From Bdellovibrionales bacterium (GTDB taxonomy: Bacteria; Bdellovibrionota; UBA1018; CAIMNF01), in assembly GCA_018266375.1 (NCBI GenBank), contig JAFEAO010000005.1:455185-519184 (forward strand): a stretch of 64,000 bases of DNA. The letters are read 5' to 3'. Shown here in pieces: positions 17,254 to 25,805 of the stretch. The notes under the pieces are model-generated. The model had not been told where the DNA came from and did not search any database. It saw nothing but the letters and a program-made list of their open reading frames with translations. The first letter of the stretch is position 1; each line of letters begins with the position of its first letter. The position numbers were made by a program, and so were the translations under genes.

Positions 17254-18381
17254 TTATTTTAACTTAAGCTCGAGCAAAAAGCGAAACGTTTCATCGAGAT
17301 TGGCTGAGAGGCGAGTCTCGTTTTCAACCCACACGCGTGGTTGCAAGATAACCGCGTGTTTCCAGGTATAAAGCGGGAAGAATGGAAAATCTTTTTTGAG
17401 TAAATCGGCAAGTTCCCGCTGCGTGAGGGAAGGGTTTTTCTTTAGTTTTTGATCGAGTTTCGGGTTCGAGTAACCCAGGTAGTTTCGGGTGCCATCGGTC
17501 GAGAGGTAGGGAGCGATCGGCTCCTTTTCATCGAAGCGAAACCAACGAGTGGAGAAGAGATCACCTTCGCCTTTTTTCATTTTTTGGAAGTAGAGGAGGG
17601 TGTCGAGCGTGACGACTTGGACCTCGATACTGATTTTCTTGAGCGCTTCCTGCACCATCAAAGCGGTATCATTGCCCTCACGGACTCCGGTGGTAAAATA
17701 ATTAAGCCGGAGCCTTACGCCGTCGGCCTGCACCGGATAGCCTTCTCTATCAAAAATTTTGGCCGCAGCTTCGGGGTCGTAGTTGATTTGCACGAACTCG
17801 GTCGAGAGATCGGCCCAGTCGAAGAGCTTGTATTTGACCCAATCCCGAACCGGGAGCGCCATCGCGATCGCGCGGCGGACGTCGACATCTTTTAAGATGG
17901 GATGGCGATTTGAGAATCCGATGTACGAGAGGTTTAAACCCGAGTGGACAAAAATGCGGTACTCAGGATGATTCTTCCGGATCCATTCTGTTTTTGAGAT
18001 CGAAAGAATGTCGTAGAGTATATCGGTTTCGCCCTTCAAAAATTTTAACGCCGATGTGGTCTCGTCTCTTACCACGGTAAACTCCAAATTCGGTCGCCCG
18101 GCATTGGGATTCTTGGGTTTAAAACCAAAGACGTCGTTCTTGGTTTGCGGTTGGATTTCGTACTCTTTGAGGAGCGGGAGAAAACGGCGGCCGGTCACGT
18201 CCAGCGTCTGACCCGGGAACAAACCGTTTGGCGGCCGGTCGATCGCGATTCGAAGCGTGGTGTTAACTTTTAGTGCGATTTTTTGTTGGCGTTCGGCGCC
18301 GAGGCGAAGGAAAATGAAGAGCAGCATGCAGCCAAAGACAGTCGCGCCAATCGTAATTTTGGTTTTTGGGTTTCTCTTCAC
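17254..18381 (-). CDS. Short family 5 (peptide-type) ABC solute-binding protein
   Basis: A 375-residue protein from a GTG start, with an N-terminal hydrophobic segment (IGATVFGCMLLFIFL) that is an uncleaved anchor or signal peptide. From about residue 90 it matches the C-terminal two-thirds of the oligopeptide/dipeptide SBP_5 family: TSALKFLKGETDI, SYIGFSNRHPILKDVDVRRAIAMAL, FDREGYP, YLGYSNPKLD. Family members are usually over 500 residues; most of the N-terminal lobe is missing here while the reading frame is intact, so ligand binding may differ. No permease or ATPase genes are adjacent. Its 5' end overlaps the divergent transglycosylase gene, so the true start may be downstream (ATG at 18327). 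Confidence 0.75.
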   Translation of the reverse strand: MKRNPKTKITIGATVFGCMLLFIFLRLGAERQQKIALKVNTTLRIAIDRPPNGLFPGQTLDVTGRRFLPLLKEYEIQPQTKNDVFGFKPKNPNAGRPNLEFTVVRDETTSALKFLKGETDILYDILSISKTEWIRKNHPEYRIFVHSGLNLSYIGFSNRHPILKDVDVRRAIAMALPVRDWVKYKLFDWADLSTEFVQINYDPEAAAKIFDREGYPVQADGVRLRLNYFTTGVREGNDTALMVQEALKKISIEVQVVTLDTLLYFQKMKKGEGDLFSTRWFRFDEKEPIAPYLSTDGTRNYLGYSNPKLDQKLKKNPSLTQRELADLLKKDFPFFPLYTWKHAVILQPRVWVENETRLSANLDETFRFLLELKLK

Positions 18382-19489
18382 ACAGTCAAGTGTAGCCGAT
18401 GCAGATCGTTTTCAAAAGCTTGGGATGAAGCTCGATGATTGGTCCGAGGCGCAAATCCGCTTCTGGAAACGCGTCTACACCGAGGTCGATTCCGAGAAAG
18501 CGCTCATTCATGATTCGGTCAATTTGGCGCATGTGTACCAGACGGTGTCGTCGACTCCCGCAAAGATCGAAGCGGCCAAAAAGGAAGTGCACGACTCCTT
18601 GATGAAGATCTATAACCTGAATGCCGGCCGCGCCAGCATTGATTCGTCCCGGTTGAGCTTGGGCGAGCAGGTGTTGTTTGAGATCTTGGATGCAAACGAA
18701 GACCCGCGCGCTTACCAATTTGCTGCCGACATGGATCGTATTCGCGCTCAGATCGGACAGCGCGACCGGTTGGAAAACGCGTTCTCCATTTCAAAACGTT
18801 ACTTGCCGCGCATGGAAGAAATGTTTATCGAAGAAGGCGTGCCGCCCGAGCTCACGCGCTTACCGTTCGTGGAAAGCGGCTTTGTATCGCAAGCGAGGTC
18901 CAAAGTAGGCGCGACCGGCATTTGGCAGTTCATGCCGCAAACGGCGGCCAAAGATTTGCGTGTAACCGCCTCGATCGATGAACGCTATGACCCGCTGAAA
19001 TCCACGCGCGCCGCCGCTAAGTTTTTGATGTCCAACTACAAAATCTTAAAAAGCTGGCCGCTTGCGGTAATGGCTTATCATCACGGAGCGGGTCTCGTTT
19101 TAAAAGCGATGAAGGCTTTAAAAACCGACGATCCGATCACGGTTATCCGCACCTTTAAAGATTCCAACTTTCAATTCGCGTCTCGAAACTACCTTTTTGA
19201 GTTCTTGGCGATGTTGGATGTTAATGCTTCCAAAGAATTGTTTTTCAAAGATGTACCGGAAGCGATGGCGCTCCCGGAGTTCATCACCGTGAGTTTTCCG
19301 CGCAAAACGGACATGAAAACGATTCTGTCGCATTACAAGCTCAGCGAGTCGCTCACTCGGGTTTTGAACCCGCATTTTTTGGAGCCAATTTGGTTAGGCC
19401 GGGCCAAAATTCCGGCTCATTATCCTATCCGGATCACGGGGATTACTCTTGAGGAGTTTCGCAAGAATGAGTATCCTAAGACCCAATAA
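18314..19489 (+). CDS. Membrane/periplasmic lytic murein transglycosylase, MltD-like
   Basis: About 391 residues starting MKSSMQPK, with signal peptide APIVILVFGFLFTQSSVADA. The SLT domain spans the middle: YLPRMEEMF, the catalytic-Glu segment LPFVESGF, ATGIWQFMPQTA, DERYDPLKSTRAAAKFL and MAYHHGA. These fit family 1 transglycosylases of the MltD type, which cut the MurNAc-GlcNAc bond to give 1,6-anhydro ends. No LysM domain is present, unlike E. coli MltD. The signal peptide supports a start near 18314 or 18326 rather than 18257. The 5' end overlaps the divergent SBP gene by about 68 bases. Confidence 0.88.
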   Translation: MKSSMQPKTVAPIVILVFGFLFTQSSVADADRFQKLGMKLDDWSEAQIRFWKRVYTEVDSEKALIHDSVNLAHVYQTVSSTPAKIEAAKKEVHDSLMKIYNLNAGRASIDSSRLSLGEQVLFEILDANEDPRAYQFAADMDRIRAQIGQRDRLENAFSISKRYLPRMEEMFIEEGVPPELTRLPFVESGFVSQARSKVGATGIWQFMPQTAAKDLRVTASIDERYDPLKSTRAAAKFLMSNYKILKSWPLAVMAYHHGAGLVLKAMKALKTDDPITVIRTFKDSNFQFASRNYLFEFLAMLDVNASKELFFKDVPEAMALPEFITVSFPRKTDMKTILSHYKLSESLTRVLNPHFLEPIWLGRAKIPAHYPIRITGITLEEFRKNEYPKTQ

Positions 19490-19491
19490 AT

Positions 19492-20106
19492 ATGTACATC
19501 ATCGGCATCGCCGGGGGCTCCGGATCAGGGAAAACCACGTTCACCCAAAAAGTGTTGACGCAGATCAACGACAAACGGGTCGGGCTTCTTCATCAAGATG
19601 CATATTATCTTCCGCTTCCGCCTGATGACCTGAAGATCAACGACAAATCCAACTTCGACCACCCGGAAGCGTTCGACTGGGACTTACTCAAATCGCACCT
19701 CGAGCTCATTCGCGAAGGTAAAAAAGTCGAGAGTCCGGTTTACGATTACCATCGCTCACGCCGTACGTCGGATACTCAGCCGGTCGGCCCTTGTGATATT
19801 TTGATCGTCGAAGGGATCTTCGCTCTCTGGGACGAAGACATCCGTAATTTGTACGACCTTAAATTTTACCTTCATGTCGAAGCGGATATTCGTTTCATCC
19901 GCCGTTTGTTTCGCGATCTCAAGGACCGCTCGCGGACGATGGAAGATATCATTCGACAGTATTACGACACCGTTCGCCCGATGCACCAACTTTATCTCGA
20001 ACCTACGCGCCAGTACGCCGACATCATCGTCGGTGAGGAGACGGATCCGGCAGCCGTGCTTTTAAGCGGCATGATTAAGCAAAAACTTTCCGAACTGGAT
20101 AATTAA
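19492..20106 (+). CDS. udk: Uridine kinase
   Basis: A 204-residue P-loop kinase (GGSGSGKTT at 8-16) with HQDAYYLP, NFDHPEAFDW, SPVYDYHRSRR, VEGIFALWDE and RLFRDLKDRSRT, the full Udk pattern. It phosphorylates uridine and cytidine with GTP or ATP in pyrimidine salvage in the cytoplasm. It starts three bases after the transglycosylase stop and ends four bases before the RNase J start, so it is the middle gene of an operon of functionally unrelated members. Confidence 0.95.
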   Translation: MYIIGIAGGSGSGKTTFTQKVLTQINDKRVGLLHQDAYYLPLPPDDLKINDKSNFDHPEAFDWDLLKSHLELIREGKKVESPVYDYHRSRRTSDTQPVGPCDILIVEGIFALWDEDIRNLYDLKFYLHVEADIRFIRRLFRDLKDRSRTMEDIIRQYYDTVRPMHQLYLEPTRQYADIIVGEETDPAAVLLSGMIKQKLSELDN

Positions 20107-20109
20107 GAG

Positions 20110-21777
20110 ATGAGCAAACTCACGATCACACCGTACGGCGGCTTGGGCGAAATCGGTATGAACTGCTTGCTGATTGAAACCGATAAGTCGGCGATCTTGA
20201 TCGATTGCGGCCTCATGTTTTCCGAACTCGATCACTTCGGGGTGGAGTTCGTGATTCCGAACTTCTCGCACCTCCTCCGTAAAAAAGATAAAATCAAAGC
20301 GATCATCGCGACTCACGGACATGAAGATCACATCGGCGCGATCTCGTTTGCCGTTAAGGCGGGGTTGCGTGCTCCGATTTACGCCTCACATTTTACTTCT
20401 TTGATGGTGCGCGAACGTTTACGCGAGGTCGGAATGCACGAAGAAATTTCGATCAAAGTATTTAATTCCGGCGGACCGGTTCAACTCGGTGATTTCACCG
20501 TTACACCGGCTTCGGTCAATCACTCGATCATCGACTCGATGGCGCTTTTTATCGACACGCCGGCTGGCAAGATCGTACACACCGGCGACTTCAAGCTCGA
20601 CGCCTCGCCGTTTTTTGGCGATGTATTTGAGTGGGACATGTTTAAGAAGGCGGGCGACGAAGGAGTGTTTTTGCTCCTGTCGGATTCTACCAATGTCGAG
20701 CGCGAAGATCACCATCTCCTGGACACGAACATCGCTCAACGCCTCGAAGAGTTGTTTGTTAAAGCCCAGGGCTTGATCGTGGTGTCGCTCTTTTCTTCGA
20801 ACGTAGGCCGAATGGCAAATATTTTTAAAATCGCCAAGAAACTCGGCCGCAAAATCGCTTTGAGCGGCCGGAGCATGGAACAAAACGTACGCCTCGCTCA
20901 CGAGCGTGGAGCGATCAATCTCGACAGCTCGCTGATGATCCCGATCGACGACGTTCATCGGTACGACCGTAATCGCGTCGTCGTCCTTTCTACCGGATGT
21001 CAGGGCGAGCCTCGCTCGGCCTTGAATCGGATGGCTCACGGCGAGCATGCGGATGTGACTTTGGGCGAAGGCGATCTTGTCATCATGAGTTCAAGTCAGA
21101 TTCCAGGCAACGAGGTCGCAATCAGCCGTTTGATCAATCAACTTTTTACTTCGGGCGCCGATGTTTTGTACGATGCGATCGAAGATGTGCACACGAGCGG
21201 CCACGCCACTCGTCCCGAACTTAAAAAGATGATCGAGATGGTGCGCCCGAAATATTTTATCCCGGTTCACGGTGAGTACCGGCACTTGGTGCATCATGCG
21301 CGCCTGGCGGCCGAGACCGGCGTCGCCGAATCAAACATCGCCGTAATTAAAAACGGCGAGATCACCGAGATTGGCAGCAAAGTCGGTATCAAAATCATCG
21401 ATAAACTCGAAGAGCTGCGGATTTTAGTGAGCGGCCGCGATGGAACGGAGGTCACTCGCGATCTTTTAAGGGATCGCCGCAAGCTTGCAGAAACCGGCGT
21501 CGTGTTTTGCATGATGGTACGCGAAAAAGACTCTGGAAAAATTTTGACCAAACCCGAACTCATGCTTAAGGGTGTTGTGAGCGAGTCGTTTGAGTCTTGG
21601 ATGATGGATGAAGCGATGAGAATCGTGCACGAGCAAATCGGTGAGTACAAAAAAGGCTTGAAACGCGGGTTTATCGATCCGGAGTTCGGTGAGAATTTGC
21701 GAATCGAGATCCGTCGATTTTTCGATCGCAATACCGGTAAAAAGCCGATTGTAGTCCCGGTGCTTCTTGATGTTTAA
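20110..21777 (+). CDS. rnj: Ribonuclease J
   Basis: A 555-residue metallo-beta-lactamase/beta-CASP ribonuclease that processes and degrades RNA as an endonuclease and 5'-3' exonuclease. Zinc-binding HGHEDH lies at 69-74; VNHSIIDSMA, HTGDFKLD and LLSDSTNVE follow. Beta-CASP motifs appear at ALSGRSMEQN, STGCQGEP and SGHATRPELK ... FIPVHGEYRHL. Length is normal (about 555). The start has a short AAGAG element. RNase J is common outside gammaproteobacteria, which fits the proposed lineage. Confidence 0.96.
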   Translation: MSKLTITPYGGLGEIGMNCLLIETDKSAILIDCGLMFSELDHFGVEFVIPNFSHLLRKKDKIKAIIATHGHEDHIGAISFAVKAGLRAPIYASHFTSLMVRERLREVGMHEEISIKVFNSGGPVQLGDFTVTPASVNHSIIDSMALFIDTPAGKIVHTGDFKLDASPFFGDVFEWDMFKKAGDEGVFLLLSDSTNVEREDHHLLDTNIAQRLEELFVKAQGLIVVSLFSSNVGRMANIFKIAKKLGRKIALSGRSMEQNVRLAHERGAINLDSSLMIPIDDVHRYDRNRVVVLSTGCQGEPRSALNRMAHGEHADVTLGEGDLVIMSSSQIPGNEVAISRLINQLFTSGADVLYDAIEDVHTSGHATRPELKKMIEMVRPKYFIPVHGEYRHLVHHARLAAETGVAESNIAVIKNGEITEIGSKVGIKIIDKLEELRILVSGRDGTEVTRDLLRDRRKLAETGVVFCMMVREKDSGKILTKPELMLKGVVSESFESWMMDEAMRIVHEQIGEYKKGLKRGFIDPEFGENLRIEIRRFFDRNTGKKPIVVPVLLDV

Positions 21778-21958
21778 GCGATTTTTTAGAGATGGGCGTT
21801 CATTCCAAAAAGTATTGCTAAGCAGAGAGCAAAAATTTGTTCATTTAAAAGGATCAAAGAATGTGGCTGAGTGTGACGCAATACGTTAAAAAATGTATTT
21901 TCAATTCTGATTTACACTCTTTACACATAATTAGTTGATCGAAAAGCAAGGGCCAATC

Positions 21959-21967
21959 TGCTAATTT
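21959..21967 (+). promoter_or_regulatory. Extended -10 for leuS, leaderless geometry
   Basis: TG-C-TAATTT ends six bases before the leuS ATG at 21974. No Shine-Dalgarno is present, so the transcript may start at the ATG. The 196-base gap upstream also contains the weak stem AATACGTT/AATGTATT (21880-21899), which I do not assign. Confidence 0.4.
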
Positions 21968-21973
21968 CTGTCC

Positions 21974-24406
21974 ATGGCTTACAATCCAAGCAAGATCGAG
22001 CCCAAGTGGCAAAACTACTGGGAAAAAAACCAAACTTTTAAAACCTCGGACGAAAAATCCAAACCCAAATATTACGTTCTGGATATGTTTCCGTATCCAT
22101 CGAGCACCGGACTTCATGTCGGCCATCCGGAGGGCTACACCGCAACGGACATCATCGCGCGCTACAAGCGGGCCAAAGGTTTTAACGTTTTGCATCCGAT
22201 GGGGTGGGACGCGTTCGGTCTTCCGGCCGAACAATATGCGATCAAGACCGGAGTCCATCCGGCAAAGACCACCAACGAAGCGATCACCAATTTTCGCCGC
22301 CAACTTTCGATGCTCGGGTTTAGCTTTGATTGGTCGCGCGAGATTTCGACCGCCGATCCGAAATATTACAAATGGACGCAGTGGGTGTTTTTGCGTTTGT
22401 ACGAACGCGGACTCGTTTATCAAACCGAAGCACCGGTCAATTGGTGTCCTGAACTGAAAACCGTCCTCGCGAACGACGAAGTCGTCGACGGTAAATCCGA
22501 ACGCGGCGGCCATCCGGTGTTTCGCGTGCCGATGAAGCAGTGGATGTTCAAGATTACCGATTACGCAGAGAAGCTTTTGCAGGGTCTCGACAAGCTTGAC
22601 TGGCCGGAAGGCACCAAAGAATTGCAACGCAACTGGATCGGCAAGAGCGCTGGCCTTGAAATGAATTTCAAGATCGAGAATGCGCCTAACGGTGCAGATA
22701 CACTCGAGATTTTTACCACCCGTCCGGACACATTGTGGGGAGTGAGCTATATGGCTCTCGCACCGGAGCATCCGTTCGTGGATAAGATTACCACCGCAGA
22801 TCAAAAAGCTGCGGTACAGGCTTACAAGGCCGAAACCGCTATCAAATCGGAGATCGCCCGCCAAGACGCTTCAAAAGAAAAGACCGGCTGCTTTACCGGT
22901 GCGTACGCCATTAACCCGGTCAATAACGAGAAAGTGCCGATTTGGATTTCCGACTACGTGATGATGTCTTATGGAACGGGCGCCGTGATGGCTGTTCCGG
23001 CCCACGATGATCGTGATTTTGAATTCGCTAAAAAATTCTTACTCCCGATTAAAAAAGTGGTCGAAGGCGGACAAGCCGATGATGTTTGTTTTGCCGGCGA
23101 TGGTGTCGCGGTCAATTCAGGATTCATTAACGGATTGAAAACCAATGAAGCGCTCGCAAAGACGATTTCTTGGGCCGAAGAAAATAAAGTCGGCAAGAAG
23201 ACCATTAAGTACAAACTTCGCGATTGGTTGTTTTCACGCCAACGCTATTGGGGTGAGCCGTTCCCACTTATCAAAGATAAGAACGGAAAAATTATTCCGT
23301 TGAAAGACAATGAGCTTCCGGTTGCGCTTCCGGATGTTCAAAGCTACGAACCGACCGGCACAGGCGAGAGCCCGCTTGCCGGCATTACTTCTTGGCGGGA
23401 TATCACGATCGGCGGCGAAAAGTTCCAACGTGAGACCGATACGATGCCGGGCTCAGCAGGATCATCTTGGTACTTCTTGCGTTACATCGATCCGCATAAC
23501 GATGAAGAGCCGTGGTCCAAAGAAGCTGAAAAATATTGGATGCCGGTCGATCTTTATCTCGGCGGTGACGAGCACGCGGTCGGGCACTTGCTCTACTCGC
23601 GTTTTTGGACCAAAGTTTTGTTTGATTGCGGACTCGTGTCGCACGACGAGCCTTTCAAAAAGCTTGTTCACCAAGGCATGATCTTGGGCGAAGACGGCGA
23701 GAAGATGTCGAAATCTCGCGGTAACGTCATCAACCCAGACGACGTCGTAAAAGAATACGGCTCCGATACTTTACGTCTCTACGAGATGTTCATGGGGCCG
23801 CTAGATAAAGATAAACCATGGTCGACGGCTGCAATCGAAGGCACTTACCGCTTTTTGAATCGCGCTTATCGGATTATTTACAACGAGCGCCGCGACGGCG
23901 AGGGCACCGATGTCTTAAAGGTCGACGATGTGCCGATGAGCTTTGATGACGAGAAGATCCTTCACGTCACCATTAAAAAGGTTACCGAAGACATCGAAGG
24001 AATGCGCTTCAATACCGCGATCTCCTCAATGATGGTGTTTGTGAACCATTTTACCGCGCATGCGAAAACCCCGAAGGCGGCGATGAAGATCTTTACGCAG
24101 TTGCTTGCGCCATTCGCTCCGCACCTGGCCGAAGAATTCTGGGAAGCGATGGGCTTTAAAGAGTCACTTTCTTATACGGCATGGCCGACGTACAATCCTG
24201 AGCTCGTGAAGGCGGATTCGGTGACCATCGCGGTGCAAGTCCTTGGAAAACTGAGGGGAACTCTTGATGTTGAACCAGGCGCGTCGCAAGCAGCCCTGGA
24301 GGATCTAGCTAAGAAAGACGAATCGATCGCGAAGTTTCTCGAAGGAAAGCAAATCGTAAAAGTGATTTATGTTCAGAACAAAATTCTGAACTTTGTAGTA
24401 AAGTGA
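21974..24406 (+). CDS. leuS: Leucyl-tRNA synthetase
   Basis: An 810-residue class I aminoacyl-tRNA synthetase. It has the HIGH-type motif HVGH at 48-51 within YPSSTGLHVGH, the CP1 editing domain (TTRPDTLWGVSYMALAPEHP; GTGAVMAVPAHDDRDF with the conserved editing Asp), and KMSKS at 577-581. The C-terminal end (VTIAVQVLGKLRGTLDV) is the LeuRS tRNA-binding extension. The length is slightly short of E. coli LeuRS (860). It charges tRNA-Leu and proofreads norvaline and isoleucine. It probably has its own promoter, and dcd follows four bases later. Confidence 0.98.
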   Translation: MAYNPSKIEPKWQNYWEKNQTFKTSDEKSKPKYYVLDMFPYPSSTGLHVGHPEGYTATDIIARYKRAKGFNVLHPMGWDAFGLPAEQYAIKTGVHPAKTTNEAITNFRRQLSMLGFSFDWSREISTADPKYYKWTQWVFLRLYERGLVYQTEAPVNWCPELKTVLANDEVVDGKSERGGHPVFRVPMKQWMFKITDYAEKLLQGLDKLDWPEGTKELQRNWIGKSAGLEMNFKIENAPNGADTLEIFTTRPDTLWGVSYMALAPEHPFVDKITTADQKAAVQAYKAETAIKSEIARQDASKEKTGCFTGAYAINPVNNEKVPIWISDYVMMSYGTGAVMAVPAHDDRDFEFAKKFLLPIKKVVEGGQADDVCFAGDGVAVNSGFINGLKTNEALAKTISWAEENKVGKKTIKYKLRDWLFSRQRYWGEPFPLIKDKNGKIIPLKDNELPVALPDVQSYEPTGTGESPLAGITSWRDITIGGEKFQRETDTMPGSAGSSWYFLRYIDPHNDEEPWSKEAEKYWMPVDLYLGGDEHAVGHLLYSRFWTKVLFDCGLVSHDEPFKKLVHQGMILGEDGEKMSKSRGNVINPDDVVKEYGSDTLRLYEMFMGPLDKDKPWSTAAIEGTYRFLNRAYRIIYNERRDGEGTDVLKVDDVPMSFDDEKILHVTIKKVTEDIEGMRFNTAISSMMVFVNHFTAHAKTPKAAMKIFTQLLAPFAPHLAEEFWEAMGFKESLSYTAWPTYNPELVKADSVTIAVQVLGKLRGTLDVEPGASQAALEDLAKKDESIAKFLEGKQIVKVIYVQNKILNFVVK

Positions 24407-24410
24407 CCCT

Positions 24411-24980
24411 ATGATTTTGACGGATCAGGAAATTCTGAAAGAGATGGAAAAAGGCACGATTAAAATCGAGCCCTATCATCCGCACTGCATGGGCACCAAC
24501 AGCTACGACGTACACCTGGGCAAAACACTCGCGGTGTATGAGTCCAAAGATCTGGATGCCAAAAAGCACAACACGATTAAAAAATTCACCATTCCGTCGG
24601 AAGGATACGTGCTCATGCCGGATGAGTTTTATTTGGGCGTGACTTACGAGTACACTGAGACTCACGCGCACGTCCCTTTCCTGGAAGGTAAGTCATCTAC
24701 AGGACGTTTGGGGATCGACATTCACGCCACCGCGGGCAAGGGTGATGTCGGCTTCTGTAACTTTTGGACGCTTGAAATCACCGTCCGTAAGCCGGTGCGT
24801 GTATACGCCGGAATGCCGATCGGGCAGCTGATTTATTTTGTCGTCGAAGGCGACGTCAAGACCATGTACAACAAAAAACCTAACGCTAAGTATAATCAAC
24901 GCGCACCCGAACCGGTCGAGTCCATGATGTGGAAAAATGTGAACTCGCCTTCAGGAAAAGTTTGGCTAGATGTTGATTGA
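24411..24980 (+). CDS. dcd: dCTP deaminase
   Basis: A 189-residue trimeric deaminase converting dCTP to dUTP for thymidylate synthesis. The signature region is LEGKSSTGRLGIDIHATAG, with the Ser-Ser-x-x-Arg and active-site Glu positions of Dcd, followed by DVGFCNFWTLEI and PVRVYAGMPIGQL. The Glu in TLEI is at the catalytic Glu position (E138 of E. coli). The C-terminal KYNQR is the nucleotide-tail loop. Length is normal. It lies four bases after leuS, so it is probably cotranscribed. Confidence 0.93.
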   Translation: MILTDQEILKEMEKGTIKIEPYHPHCMGTNSYDVHLGKTLAVYESKDLDAKKHNTIKKFTIPSEGYVLMPDEFYLGVTYEYTETHAHVPFLEGKSSTGRLGIDIHATAGKGDVGFCNFWTLEITVRKPVRVYAGMPIGQLIYFVVEGDVKTMYNKKPNAKYNQRAPEPVESMMWKNVNSPSGKVWLDVD

Positions 24981-25008
24981 ACGCCGTGAGTGCGTTACAA
25001 CTCGTAGC

Positions 25009-25740
25009 ATGCTTAAAAACTTAATTCTCTCTTTGGGTCTTTCTCTCACTCTATTTGCTACAGGCGCACGTGCCGAGGACAAGAACGGGCTCAAAAACGA
25101 GTCTGAAGCGGGTATCGTGATCACAGGTGGTAACGCTCAAACCAGCACCATGAGTTTGAAACAGACCAGCACTCTCGTTGAAGATCTCAACACTTACAAA
25201 TTTACCGCGAACTACCTTCGCACTTCGACTGCCGGCAACGAAACCGCTCTTCAATGGGGCCTCGGCGTTCGTTACGAGCGCGGCTTGAGCGACAGCTTCA
25301 GTTTGTTCCTCGGTCAGTTGCTTGAGAGCAACATTTATCAGAACATCCAACAGCGGTACGCAACCGACTTCGGTGGCAAGTACATCTGGCGCGATCTCGA
25401 GACCTTCAAATGGAACTCGGAATTGGGTTATCGTTTCGCTCGCGAGAATTATGTGACGGCTAAGCCCGACGCATTCAAGAACATCAACTTCATCCGTCTC
25501 TACAATGAAGTTCAGTACTTCTTCTCGAAGACGGTATCGACCAAGTGGTGGTTCGAATTCCTCCCGAACATCACCGACTCCGACGCATATCAATTCAACA
25601 CCGAGTTGAGTTTGACAGCGGCGTTGTCCGATGTGTTCTCCGTGAAGTCCGGCTACTTGATCAAGTACAATAATAAGCCGGAAGGCGGCGTATTGAAAAC
25701 CGACTCAACCTTCACGACGGCACTCGTAGCTAAGTTCTAA
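25009..25740 (+). CDS. DUF481 outer-membrane beta-barrel protein
   Basis: A 243-residue protein starting MLKNLILSLGLSLTLF with cleavage near GARAE. The rest has alternating beta-strand character and landmarks of DUF481 (YdiY-like) barrels: NESEAGIVITGGNAQTST, FTANYLRTS, YERGLSDSFSLFLGQ, LGYRFARENY and a last strand TALVAKF ending in Phe. DUF481 proteins are salt- or acid-induced outer-membrane proteins of unknown function. An upstream GTG/TTG extension would overlap dcd; the ATG at 25009 gives a clean signal peptide. Confidence 0.82.
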   Translation: MLKNLILSLGLSLTLFATGARAEDKNGLKNESEAGIVITGGNAQTSTMSLKQTSTLVEDLNTYKFTANYLRTSTAGNETALQWGLGVRYERGLSDSFSLFLGQLLESNIYQNIQQRYATDFGGKYIWRDLETFKWNSELGYRFARENYVTAKPDAFKNINFIRLYNEVQYFFSKTVSTKWWFEFLPNITDSDAYQFNTELSLTAALSDVFSVKSGYLIKYNNKPEGGVLKTDSTFTTALVAKF

Positions 25741-25805
25741 ATGAATAGCAATTTTTGACTGCCACGGCTTGTGCGAACATAAATAGGCTAGGTAAAATAG
25801 CCCGT

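Noticed and set aside
21880..21899. Hairpin upstream of leuS as a T-box or attenuator
   Set aside because: No specifier loop, T-box sequence or clear T-run; the likely promoter is downstream of it, so it would not be in the transcript.
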